From positions 157,084 through 198,395 of the forward strand of contig WELB01000035.1 in the NCBI GenBank assembly GCA_009602725.1: DNA of 41,312 bases, read 5' to 3'. Below, piece by piece: positions 7,128 through 16,078 of this stretch (positions are counted from its first letter, which is position 1; each line of letters opens with the position of its first letter). Under the pieces are notes generated by a model. That model was not told the DNA's origin. It ran no database searches and saw only the letters and a program-made list of their open reading frames with translations. A program made the position numbers and the translations under genes. Source of the DNA: Spirogloea muscicola. Taxonomy: Eukaryota; Streptophyta; Zygnematophyceae; Spirogloeales; Spirogloeaceae.

Positions 7128-10100
7128 CGAGAAAGCTCGTGACTTGTCCTCGACCTCGCAGATCCCGACCAACCTTCATCCTGCCACGGGCAAGTTAGCG
7201 CTAGAGACAGTGCTCACGGTGACCTCCTGACCCGGGATGTAATGTGTGGGTGTAAATCTCGGGTTCAGGGGTCAGTGTTGCAAGTGCATAGGTGCAGCAA
7301 TAGTAGTCAATGTGTTTGTCAGTTCCACCCTTGTCATGCTCATTTGCACGACAGTCAGCAAATGTACTCCCAGCCTTCAGCACTTTCAGCCTGTGATCCT
7401 GCGGAAGGGACTGCACATGATGTGGCTCTGGGCCCCCGGCACCTGCAGGTGCTGCATGCAGGAGGCAGATTCGGCGGCGATGGCAGTGAGTACAAGGTCT
7501 CTGGCGGCCTCCATGGAGTTGGCGTCTCTGTTATGAATGCTCTGTCACAGGTCAGTCCCCTTTCAGCTGCCTCGGATCACAAGCTTCCACTTGGTTGGCA
7601 AGCCCTGCAGATGAATGATGAGGAGAATGTAGGAGCTAAACAATCTCTACCTGTAGTACGAGCTGTGCTGATGGTGCGCAAAGCACACTTGCCGGTTGTG
7701 GCAGAAATCGGAAGTGACAGTCTGGAGGAATGGGCAGGAGTATCAGCAGGGGCGAGCCTGTGGCGCCTCTGGCAAGCCACCCTCTCCCTGACAATGAGCA
7801 GGGCCGTACCGGCACGGGGGTGGTCTTTCTGCCTGACCCCCAGAGCAAGTGCCCCCTATCCTCAAATGTCATCAGTGCAGTGGATGTCTACCCGCATGCA
7901 AGGTCGCCAATAGAGAGCCACTGCTGCTGACAGCTATCTTCTCCACTTGCAGTATTCACAACAACCGGCTTTGACTTTGGCGCCATCTCATCTCGGCTGC
8001 GCGACCTAGCCTTCCTCAAATGCATGTGTTAATCGGGTATGAGACCGATTAACACATGCATTGCATCTGCCAGTGCAATGCTGCGTCTTGGCATTTTGAG
8101 CGATCTGTGTCCTCCCTGGAAACTGTGAGGCTCTAGTTCGTGATACCAGGAGGACTTTGGGTAAGATGCAGGTGCAAATTGGGGTGCACGAGGAGCAGTC
8201 AATCAAAGAGAAGAGCCGGACTTGTGAATACAACTTTTGGAATGGACTGGAAGACTATTTCACATTGCTAAGCAGTGACAAGGTCGGGCCTTTGACCAGC
8301 AGCACAATCTGCACTCTGCCACCAAGCTGTATTGGCGATGTGGCAAAGGGCTTGTTCTTATAACAAACGTGCTGTTGTAACCCGGATAAGAGTAGTATAC
8401 AAGTGGTGCCTAAGCATCCTGACCCTAAAAGTTTGGTCTGCCTGTTCAGGAGCACCTCTGTGAGCCTATTGTGTTCTAGAAGGAGAGAGACGGTGTCACT
8501 GTGGATGTTACGCTACAGTGGTAAGGCAAGGACAAAGTGTCTCCCAAGTTGAGCAGGGTGTCTTTTGCTCCAAATGTTACACTAGTTTCTATGTATTTAT
8601 CAGCCTGGAGCAATTTTCAACTGAAACGCGTACCCCGCCGTCATTGCACCAGGTGCTCAAACTCGTACACAGGTACTTTACTGGGTTACGCCAACAGCAT
8701 ACGGACCTCAGATGGTGGTAGTCATGTTGAGGGTCTAAAGTCCGCAGTTACTCGCTCCGTCAACACGTCAGGTTGTAAGAGGAAGCTCCTCAAGGTCTTT
8801 CCTGGTACCAATTGCTTACTGACATGTGACGTAAGTATGTCAAGCTCACATGCACAAACTAGTCAAGAGGCTGCTGACAATGACAAGTGTCCGGACAACC
8901 TGCATGCTTGTTTTACAGTTCTCGTGCTTGATGACCATCTTTGGGATCTGACAAGCCCTCAATTGTCTTCCACGTCAGGACAAGGACGGGAGACTCGCTG
9001 GGGAGCATGCTCGGGAAGGCCTCACCTGTGTGATCTCTGTCAAAATGCCCAGCCCTGAGTTTAAAGGACAAACTAAGGGACGTGGTCCTGTGCTGCCTAC
9101 TGTTTCTTTCTATGAATCAACTTCAATCATGACAAGTTGCTCTTGCAGCAATCCAACCCGTCAGGATCTTCACTAGGTGGCCGCTGTCACTTCAAGTGGT
9201 CGGCGGACTCATTGAGGAATTTGTTTGTTGGCCCGGTTACAGACAAGGCTCGGCAACCCGGAGGTTTGCAAGGTCGTGGAGCAGTCGGTGGGTGAATTGG
9301 TCACAGAGTACCTGGAGACACACCCCTCCAAGCTGGAGGCCGTCATCAACAAGGCCCTCCAGGCTGCACGGGTACACCTTCCCACATCATTTACAATGTA
9401 CAGTGAGGTGTTACATGAAGCAGCTGTGTACCATGTCATATGACGCTTCTGACACTGCTGCTTCTACTGCCAGGCAGCTGAGGCAGCAAAGAAAGCTGGA
9501 GAGCTTGTTTGGAGGAAGAGTGTGCTCAAGTCTTCCACTCTGCCTGGGTAGCCTGCACTGATCCAGAATTGTCTGGTCATGGCACACCTTACTCCAACCT
9601 GCTGCAGCTGGCAGCTCAAGACGTGTAGCTGCTAATAGCATGTAGGTGTGATTGAGAAGGACTCCACTTTGCCACGTTGCAGAAATATTCATTGTTGAAG
9701 GTGACTCTGCTGGAGGCAGTGCCAAGCAGGGAAGCGATCGCCGCTTTCCAGGTATTCTTCATGCCTCGTTCACAAGCAACCTGAGTATCTCCGTCAGCGT
9801 CTTGTCCCTTCATGGAGGCCAAGGTTGCTTTTACCAAAGTGGAGCGACATCAGAGTGTTTAAGTTTAGTAAGGAAGCTGGTGTCTTTGGGCGGGCACTAT
9901 CACTACGCGATTGACATGATGCAAATCGCACGACAGGCTGTACTACCCCTCCGGGGGAAGATCCTGAATATTGAACGGAAGGACGATGCGGCATTTCACA
10001 AGAATCACAGGAGCTTCAGAACCTCATCCTTGGACTGGGCCTTGGCTTGAAGGTATTGAATGGCACTGCACTTTTCAAGCATTAGGCAACAGTGTGTTGT

Positions 10101-11292
10101 CATTGCCTGATGTACGAGTCGCAGACATACTTTACCTGCTGCAGTCACTGATGGATGACAACTGCATGAGTTTTGTAGGGGGAAGAGTTTGACAAGCAAG
10201 CGCTGCGGTACCACAAAATTATAATTGTGAATGACGCCGATCTAGACGGGGTTCACATTCGACACTTTTCTTGACATTCCTCTTTCGATACCAGGTATGC
10301 TGGTGCCATCCTGCAGACTTCACCGGCCATCATTGTGGATGCTTTCATGGTCAATGTTGCATGCACCGACGTCATGATCACTCAGATGTATGCACCATCC
10401 ATCTGCCTGCACGTGCATGTTGCACTACTCTTGGCCGCAGAGGGAGCTCTTTGAGAGAGGGCATATCTACGTGGGCGTCCCACCACTTTAAAGATCAAAG
10501 CCACTGGCTACTTTGTTGCTACTTGAATGCTGGGGCAGAGCACCCTTACCAAGGCTTGCCAGCTGCTATGCCAAGTTGGAGTTGTGGTAGTTGCAGTGCG
10601 ATTTTATGCCACTGGCTGAGGACCATCCTCAAAACACCGTGCTCATCGCCTTTCAGCAGTCACGCTTAGTCCACTGCAGCAGGTATCTTGGCAACTTACC
10701 CGTCACTGATGCTGTGCAGGTTGAGCGTGGACGGCACGTGCAGTATTGCTACGGCAATGAAGACCTTCTGAGGTATCTGGCCAGCTTGTCTCCAACTACG
10801 TCTCACAATATCCAGCGATTCAATGGTATGTACCAGTTTGGAGCCCGCTACGTTTTATTCTGCACTCTTCTCAATTGTTCCAAAAGCGCAAGTGCACCAA
10901 GCATCTTCTTCAGTGTACAAGCTCCGAACGAAATTGTGCGTCACTGGATGATACCACTTTGTTTCTGTGGGTTGATCACTGCTGCCTTTGGGCTGGGGGA
11001 GATGATGCCTGAGCAGCTCTGGGAGACAACGCTTGACCCTTCCAAGCACACCTTGAAGCAGCTCACAGTGGAGGAGGTGGTAGAAGCCAGCCATGTCTTC
11101 TCCGCCCTCATGGGCAACAAGGTCCAGTGACTTGCCACTTCTATATTTCTCACATGTTCTACTGGTGTTCCTTTTTGAGCTCGTGAAAGGCTATAATGGG
11201 CAGTCTGCTGAAAGTAGCCATGAGCATCTTGGTTGCTTGCCTCCTGTATGCAAGCCTACTTTGAGGAGCATTTGCAGGTCCAGCCTCGCTGA
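7128..11292 (+). pseudogene. gyrB: Organellar DNA gyrase subunit B, 5'-truncated copy
   Basis: GyrB (type IIA topoisomerase ATPase/TOPRIM subunit, which drives ATP-dependent supercoiling with GyrA in plastids or mitochondria) split into about 15 short exons. Clear exons: 7162-7218 ([11 protein letters not shown]), 7449-7550 ([14 protein letters not shown] motif), about 7690-7845 ([11 protein letters not shown]), 7953 onward (FTTTGFDFG), 8480-8520, about 8665-8762 (GYANSIRTSDGG), 8979 onward ([19 protein letters not shown]), about 9241-9380 (LGNPEV), 9474 onward, 9683-9751 ([18 protein letters not shown]), about 9938-10052 ([14 protein letters not shown]), 10179-10294 ([10 protein letters not shown], metal-binding DxD), 10438 onward (GHIYVGVPPL), 10720-10825, 10991 onward (GLGEMMPEQLW), 11255-11292. 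The transit peptide and Bergerat Asn/Asp exons are missing. Frameshifts occur near 7735, 10005, 10265 and 10495, plus a 13-nt deletion near 9550. Gene family certain; functionality very unlikely. Confidence 0.88.
8019..8062 (+). repeat. Perfect 18-bp hairpin at a gyrB exon-intron border
   Basis: AATGCATGTGTTAATCGG (8019-8036) pairs perfectly with 8045-8062 around the 8-nt loop GTATGAGA. In the other gyrB copy (31430-31480) the left arm is instead ordinary coding sequence (codons for K-P-R) ahead of the GTATGAG donor, and the intron right arm is a diverged CCGACAATCACGTGCAT. The plus copy's exon end therefore appears to have been overwritten by a complementary copy of downstream intron sequence. 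Confidence 0.8.
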
Positions 11293-11445
11293 CAGCTCGT
11301 CTTTACCATGGCGCCTTAGGATAATCTGCAGATGCTAGACGTGTAAAAAGAAGACTCTCCCCATTGTCCTATTCTATCAAGCATGATGTTGAACCTACAT
11401 GTTAGAACCTTTAAGTAACTCGCTGTGAAGGGGCGGTGCTTTGGT
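11293..11445. other. gyrB downstream flank, no feature seen
   Basis: Follows the putative gyrB stop (TGA 11290-11292, after EEHLQVQPR). No polyadenylation consensus can be asserted; an algal TGTAA-type signal was not found close to the stop. Confidence 0.3.
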
Positions 11446-11584
11446 AAGGCATGCTGGTGCTGAACCCACAGCATGCCTTACCTCTTAGTCATACTTAAGA
11501 AAAGGTGAATGACTTGATTGTAACCACTCATCGCCTAGGTGTAGCCTGAAGTAGGTGTCACTACTTGTCTCACCCTAGCCCTAG
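11446..11584 (+). repeat. Direct repeat flanking gyrB copy, right member
   Basis: Partner of 6956-7092, same orientation, including the AAGGCATGCTG/CAGCATGCCTT stem. It ends TAGCAGACAG versus TAGCAGACTT on the left. Repeat-to-repeat distance is about 4.5 kb. Confidence 0.75.
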
Positions 11585-11776
11585 CAGACAGTGGATTGAA
11601 AATTCAACCCTTCAAATGAGAAATGAGGAACGATTCTTGAGTTGCTCATTAGGGAAATTGTGAAAATGACGTGAGCATATGCCCTGACCAAAGTCAATGA
11701 AATGGGGATGTGCTCCTTAAACTTTTGTGTGTAAGATAGCTTGTAGCAAGCCTTCACCACATTGCTGCAGCTTAGA

Positions 11777-12195
11777 ATGGTGACCAACAGTGAGACAGCG
11801 TCTGAAAAGGCCGCCATGCGAACACCAGGTGGTGTTAGCATTGGGGCATAAGTCGTCTACGCATGATGCTTGCTGCCATTACCTGCGAGCAGGCCAACTG
11901 GGACATCCAGTCGCATCGATGAGCTTCTCATTTCTTGGCTCCGCATCCAGGCTGCCCAGGAGCAGGAAAAGGAGCGATGGACAGGCATGACTGAAAGACT
12001 TCCTGCTCCAAACGCAGGCACAGGAGCGCCCAGAGCAGAAAGTTTGTCAACTTATGGGCCCACCGGGCGGCTAGCTTCCTGTACTCAGTCCCAAACTATC
12101 ACGTGAGCCGACGTGGCTAGTCTGGAAATTCACGATGGCAAAGTTGCCCCACTGTTCAAAACAATAGGGACCTGGGGATTCGGTTAGCCCTAATA
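11777..12195 (+). pseudogene. Retroelement ORF remnant (possibly gag-like)
   Basis: ATG at 11777 opens MVTNSETASEKAAMRTPGG, then two in-frame stops, then the same frame continues IDELLISWLRIQAAQEQEKE and RWTGMTERL. The part from about 11955 on (SPKLSREPTWLVWKF in another frame) is repeated at 23815-24045, directly after the gag-like ORF at 22909-23815. The charged helix-like segment suggests a structural retroelement protein, but the family is not recognised. It lies directly upstream of the inverted LINE-B tail. Confidence 0.4.
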
Positions 12196-12480
12196 GAAGG
12201 ACTCGCCCATAGAGAAGAGGGCTGGCAAAAGCCAGCCCAAAAAGGATGGACAATGGCCAAAGCCAAAGAACGAGGTGGCGAAAAAGGACTACACCACCAA
12301 ACACGACAACGCACTAGGGAAGCTCACTATCGAGCAACATCAGGTCGGAGTAGCTCGTTGCAGGGAAGGAGGCACTCCGCCGAGACCCAGAAGCGGCGGC
12401 CAGAGCACTTCCTGCTCGCATGTGGACGGCGTGGGCAAGGGATCGTTGGAACGATACCGCCCGAATAGGGCACCAACGAA
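12195..12480 (-). pseudogene. LINE-B stub: C-terminal ORF and 3' tail
   Basis: The minus strand reads SFQRSLAHAVHMRAGSALAA then ASGSRRSASFPATSYSDLML, after which the terminal LLTRGY codons are replaced by a short CTCGATAG sequence, so the original stop is lost. The B tail follows (GTGCGTTGTCGTGTTTGGT to TCTCTATGGGCGAGTCC) with the GGGCTGGC/GCCAGCCC stem-loop at about 12217-12237. The counterpart in unit 2 is 24050-24330. Confidence 0.75.
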
Positions 12481-12486
12481 AGCCCT

Positions 12487-12596
12487 CCTCGGCAGGGCTC
12501 CCCCCCTTCTTCTTGGGTTTCTTGTACTCTGCTCATTCTTTTTTGGGCTGGCTGTTCCAGCCCCTATCCTCAATGGGCGAGCTCTTTCTCCTCGGC
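12487..12596 (+). mobile_element. LINE-A 3' tail, no coding sequence left
   Basis: Plus-strand A tail: TTGTACTCTGCTCATTC, T-run, GGGCTGG-CTGTT-CCAGCCC, CCTCAATGGGCGAGC, ending CTTTCTCC. It is flanked by CTCGGCAGGGCTC on both sides (12489-12501 and 12588-12600); this 13-bp direct repeat is probably the target-site duplication. Confidence 0.65.
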
Positions 12597-12826
12597 AGGG
12601 CTCGTCGCCACGCGGCAAGCAGCTGGGGCCCCCCGGGCGGCGCGGCGCGCCGGCGGCGCAGGCGCCACGTGGCGCTCTGCGGCCGGCAGGCCGCCGCACG
12701 TTAGCAAGGCTGGGCCGGGCAGGGCGGGCGCAAGCTTCGGGGGCCCCCTGCCCCGCCAGGAGCGCCTGTCAGGCCCACCCCCCGCCCAGCGCTGCCGGCG
12801 GGAAGATGTGTACTTTGGATTTCTGA
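12597..12826 (+). repeat. GC-rich module M, copy 1
   Basis: About 230 bp beginning GCTCGTCGCCACGCGGCAAG and ending ATGTGTACTTTGGATTTCTG; repeated at 24411-24681 on the same strand. Each copy is immediately followed by a different LINE stub (A here, C there), so the 3' edge after GGATTTCTGATT is an insertion or recombination point. No coding function recognised. Confidence 0.65.
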
Positions 12827-12829
12827 TTG

Positions 12830-13240
12830 CGCCCATGGCGGAAGCCGCCACGCAATCGCCCGTCGCTTCCATGGTGAACCGGTAGACTTTCCTGCAGCGA
12901 CCGGGTGCAGCCGGGTCGCTGGCGCAAGTGTATCGCATGCGCTTGGCCGTCTCGCTGCAGAGGTCCATGGCCCGTGCGCTGCACCTTCGTGCCGGGAGAG
13001 CCCTCGCTGCTGCCTCTGGCTCTGTCCAGGGGACCCACTTCCAGGACCCTAGCCTCTCTGATTTGCGGCTGCTTAGCAGGGGTTACTGAGTAATTTGTAG
13101 CTGCTTTCTTTCTTTGTGTGCTTTGGTTTCTTAGCGCTTCCTCTGGCTTCCTCTGGCCCCCTTCTCGTTCTTTGTTCATTCTTTTTTGGGCTGGCTTGTC
13201 CAGCCCCTATCCTCAATGGGCGAGCCCTTTCTTCTGCTAC
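12830..13240 (+). pseudogene. LINE-A C-terminal ORF plus 3' tail
   Basis: The plus strand reads GSLAQVYRMRLAVSLQRSMA, RALHLRAGRALAAASGSVQG and ends LSDLRLLSRGY with TGA at 13087-13089; upstream of GSLAQ there is a small duplication (GCAGCGACCGGGTGCAGCCGGG) that breaks the frame. Reference A tail: GGGCTGG (13188-13194), CTTGT loop, CCAGCCC (13200-13206), then CCTATCCTCAATGGGCGAGC. Nearly identical to the minus-strand copy at 3508-4040. Confidence 0.8.
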
Positions 13241-13312
13241 TTTCAAAGGGCCGAGGGCTGGCCTCTCACAGCCCTTGCCTCCATTGGGAGAGCCACTTCT
13301 CCTCGCAGCCAA
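13241..13312 (+). mobile_element. LINE-C-like 3' tail fragment
   Basis: CTTTCAAAGGGCCGAGGGCTGGCCTCTCACAGCCC in outline, followed by a CATTGGGAGAGCCACTTCTCC end. The same junction (CTTTCAAAGGGCCGAGGGCTG) occurs in inverted orientation at about 24970-24990 in unit 2. Confidence 0.6.
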
Positions 13313-14081
13313 TGCCTAACGTTGGAGGGATTCGTTCTCGTGAGAGGCCAGCACGGCAGGAAAGGACGAGGCCCCAAGGGGCCGGCAAGCGCTGGTTCAC
13401 ACAGCCGTGCAAGCACCCACGGAGGATGGTCGCTTGCTCGGTGATTAGTGGGAGGGAAAGGGCTCGCTCGCAGCGCCCGCCGTTCCGGGGAACGCGTGCA
13501 TCGAGTGGTGCGCGGCCGGAGCCGCGAGGTGCGGAGGCAAGCACATCCCTCGTGGGCAGATAGAGGGAGGGGGGCGGGGCCCCGCAAGCTGCGGGGGGAC
13601 GTGTCAGGACTGCGCCGAGGGTGCCCCCTCCGCTCACCCCGGGCCCGACCACCCCGGCAGCACAACCTCCGCCGCCGCGCCGCGCCTCGCTTCGGACACC
13701 AATCCCCGCCCCGCCCCTCCTTCCCCCTCCGTGAGCGCTCACCAGCTCCACCATCACTGCCTCGTCCCGCCGCCGTGCCCGCGCCGGCCCTGCCGCCGAC
13801 GGCACAAACCACCGCCCCCGCGCTGCGGCACCAGCTGCGGCCTCGGCCCTCTGCCTCTCGCCATCCTCCGTCGCCGCCTTCCGCACCATGCTCGACGGCA
13901 GCGGCACCGCGGCCACAGTCATTCCGGTCCACCTGCCTCCCCACTACTTCCATCAGGTAGCGGCTGCTTGCCCTCGCATCGAAGCCGCTGAGTCGTGGCG
14001 ATCGAGTCGTCGCCCGCCGCATGCCCCTGCACAGCTCGTCAACAGGGCGGCTGATTACCGCCGTGCCGTGTCCCGCTCCTG

Positions 14082-14726
14082 GTGCAGGCATCAGTGGCCG
14101 CATCCTATTCGCCAGCGCAGTCCCGAGCGCTGGCCGCCCTGCACAGCTTGCTCTGCGCCCTGAACAGCTTGCTGGGCGAGCCCCAGGCCCGCAGCGTGCA
14201 CCTCTGCCGGCCCTGTCCGCGGACTCGCGAGCAGGCCGCGGTGATCAACAACGCACGTGCTCACTTCGCGCAGCGGCTGCTGACCGCTGCGCTTGCGGAC
14301 GCTACTTCTGCCGTAGAAGTGTCACCTTCCCTTCCGCCGACTTGCGAGCAGGCCGCGGCGCGTGCGCGGCTGCTGACCGGTGCGCTTGCGACTACCTCTG
14401 CTGTGGGAATGTCACCACTGCCTGCGCTGCTCGGCTCCTTCCTCGGAGAAGAAGTGCTCGCCTTCCTCGGAGAGGGCCGCCAGGAAAGCCTCAGCAGCGG
14501 CAGCTCTGGCGGGCTGCTGCCAGCTCCCCAGACCCTGCCACTCCTGCCACTCCTGCCGTCACCGTTCACGCCCGTGAGCGACGAGCAATCCTTCGACGTG
14601 ACATTGGGGGTCGCCGTCGACCCCTCTATTCGCACTTCCGCACCTATTCTCTCTTCTCTAGGAAAGCAGGCGCGGGGCTGGCCCGTGGCAGGACTTCCTG
14701 GACACGGACCTTGTCGTGCCACCTAG
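14082..14726 (+). CDS. Block R hypothetical ORF, copy R1
   Basis: 214 codons, not recognised. The protein contains two tandem units of about 35-40 residues that start PPT.EQAA and end TSAVEVSPSL or similar, then a segment with EEVLAFLGEGRQESLSSGS and SPFTPVSDEQSFDVTLG. The same reading frame is kept in R2 (222 codons) and, for its distal part, in R3, which argues for past coding. R1 has one extra G in the run at about 14607-14611 (five Gs versus four), so its last about 30 codons are out of frame relative to R2 and R3 (which read GSPSTPL). Upstream in another frame lies a second conserved segment, HLPPHYFHQVAAACPRIEAA (about 13930-13989), suggesting a longer original protein. Confidence 0.35.
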   Translation: MQASVAASYSPAQSRALAALHSLLCALNSLLGEPQARSVHLCRPCPRTREQAAVINNARAHFAQRLLTAALADATSAVEVSPSLPPTCEQAAARARLLTGALATTSAVGMSPLPALLGSFLGEEVLAFLGEGRQESLSSGSSGGLLPAPQTLPLLPLLPSPFTPVSDEQSFDVTLGVAVDPSIRTSAPILSSLGKQARGWPVAGLPGHGPCRAT

Positions 14727-15065
14727 TATCAATTGCCAGGATACATCGATAACGCAGAATTGGGTAGAACTAGGTGACATGTTGAAGTCCACGTGGCTGG
14801 CAACAAAAGATTGTAAAAGAAAGTAGAAAACGAGGAAACAGGTAATGCTTGGTTGAAGAACGGATAGATCGTATAGATACTGTAGTGTTGAAATGAGAAA
14901 GATGACTGGAGCTTGTGATGGATGATTGCCAATTACAGTAACAGCGACGGAAATACCAAGCAATCAGCAGTTATGCGAGGACCAGATCCGGGACTGATAT
15001 CCAGAAACTGTCACAGTAACTGTAGGGGTAAAGTATCGATTTTTGAGTGGTGACGGAATTTTAAC

Positions 15066-15176
15066 AGCGCCCTAATATAGGGTCTTCGAATCAGTAAGCA
15101 GTATCGCGCCCAAGTACAGGGTCTTCGAGCCAGTTACCAGTATCGTGCCCAAATATAGGGTCTTTTGTCAGTATCG
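15066..15176 (+). repeat. Tandem repeat, about 40-bp unit, three copies
   Basis: Units of the form GCGCCCAA.TATAGGGTCTTCGAATCAGTAA..AGTATC start near 15066, 15106 and 15146. The orthologous array in R3 lies at about 27028-27128, preceded by a CAGTAAC/GGTAAC-type microsatellite (26951-27000). Confidence 0.65.
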
Positions 15177-15333
15177 ATGCGTGCAAGATAGAAGCACTTG
15201 ATACAATGACTTTCGAGACTACGTCGGAGTCTTGGATTGAGCAAGAGCAAGCGTGCCTTGCCTATGTGCCGGTTGACGTAACGGTCAAACGTCGGTGTGA
15301 GGTTCTTCAGCAGACGACCTAGCACGCCAGCCC

Positions 15334-15777
15334 GAGAAAGGAATGCTGTGGATGGCCAAGCCCGGGCTGCCGGCAGAGCAAGGAAATGCGGGGAGGCATT
15401 GGGATGGGGCAGCAACGGTAAAAGTGAGCAACGGTTGCTGCAGGGGCAAGGGTCCTGAGGTCCGGGGTTGGGTGAAGAACTCACCGTTCGCAGCGCCACC
15501 TTGCCTGCCATGGCGCACACGTCGTGTGAGCGCCGGCGAGGGATTGTCTCCTCTGATACCATTGTAAGGAATGCTGTGGATCGCCAAGCCCGGGCTGCCG
15601 GCAGAGCAAGCAAAAGCGAGGATGCATTGGAAAGGGGCTGCGAAGGTAGAACTGAGCAGCGGTTACTGCAGGGGCAAGGGTCCAGGGGTCCGAGGTTAGG
15701 TGAGTTCTTCACCCAACCTCCCCGCTTTCCCTTGCTCTGTCAGCAGCCCGGGCTTGGCGATCCACAGCAGTCCTTAC
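15334..15777. mobile_element. Small TIR element (MITE-like), 444 bp
   Basis: Absent from the paralogous position in R3 (junction CACGCCAGCCC|ATGCC near 27286-27296). In R1 the 5-bp AGCCC appears on both sides (15329-15333 and 15778-15782), so it is the likely target-site duplication. Terminal inverted repeats: left AAGGAATGCTGTGGATGGCC, right (complement) AAGGACTGCTGTGGATCGCC, extending to about 45 bp. Internally the left half (15338-15485) is repeated at 15565-15725, including CAAGCCCGGGCTGCCGGCAG and a TGCAGGGGCAAGGGTCC block. No transposase is encoded. Superfamily not assigned; a 5-bp duplication with such TIRs is atypical for the commonest DNA transposon families. Confidence 0.75.
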
Positions 15778-15992
15778 AGCCCGTGCCTTCCTGGCACGTC
15801 CAGAACGCTCGCTCGATGTCTGCTGGTGTATCAGCGGTGGTGGCGGCGGCAGCAACAACGACGACGACAGTAGCGGCGACGACGGCAGCCGACAATGGCA
15901 GCGACGACGACAGCAGCGACCGCGGCGGCGGCGGCGGCAAATCGGCTTGGAGAAGAAGACACTAGACCGAGTAAAGTGCTCGGTGCCAGCCC

Positions 15993-16078
15993 TCAACTTA
16001 TGTATTGACCCGTGGTTACTGAGCGGGTCAATCTGCCGAAGGGATTTGTAGGTCTTAGATGTGCTGTCTTTGTACTTG
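15993..16078 (+). mobile_element. LINE-Z stub: last codons and 3' tail
   Basis: Reads YVLTRGY with TGA at 16020-16022, inside the GACCCG...CGGGTC hairpin (16007-16029), followed by a tail like that at 151-240. It sits exactly between the end of R1 and the inverted R2, and is absent from the end of R3. Confidence 0.65.

Larger units (their letters stand above)
11955..12826 (+). repeat. Segmental duplication, unit 1 proximal part
   Basis: Collinear with 23815-24681: retroelement ORF end, LINE-B stub (minus), then a GC-rich module. Unit 1 has an extra LINE-A tail insertion at 12487-12596; unit 2 has instead a CGCGGCCAGATTGAC hairpin-tail piece at about 24336-24400. Confidence 0.75.
13320..15992 (+). 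repeat. Composite repeat block R, copy R1
   Basis: Collinear with R3 (25265-27513) and, for 13440-14722, inverted copy R2 (16079-17205). Order: a TCGTGAGAGGCCAGCACGGC region, a GC-rich region with GGGAACGCGTGCATCGAGTG, an ORF-bearing part (13880-14726), an A/T-richer part with about 40-bp tandem repeats (15066-15176), a TIR insertion (15334-15777) and a GAC/ACG-rich end. R1 and R2 form an inverted pair with about 1.36 kb between the arms. The element type is unknown; terminal features of a known class are not apparent. Confidence 0.7.

Noticed and set aside
7960-8065. Hairpin 8019-8062 as a transcription terminator or riboswitch
   Set aside because: It lies inside a eukaryotic gene at an exon-intron border, has no T-run, and the paralogous copy lacks it.
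13700-14000. Long open frames rich in Pro/Arg/His on both strands of block R
   Set aside because: They are open because of GC-rich composition; only the frame preserved across the three copies was annotated.
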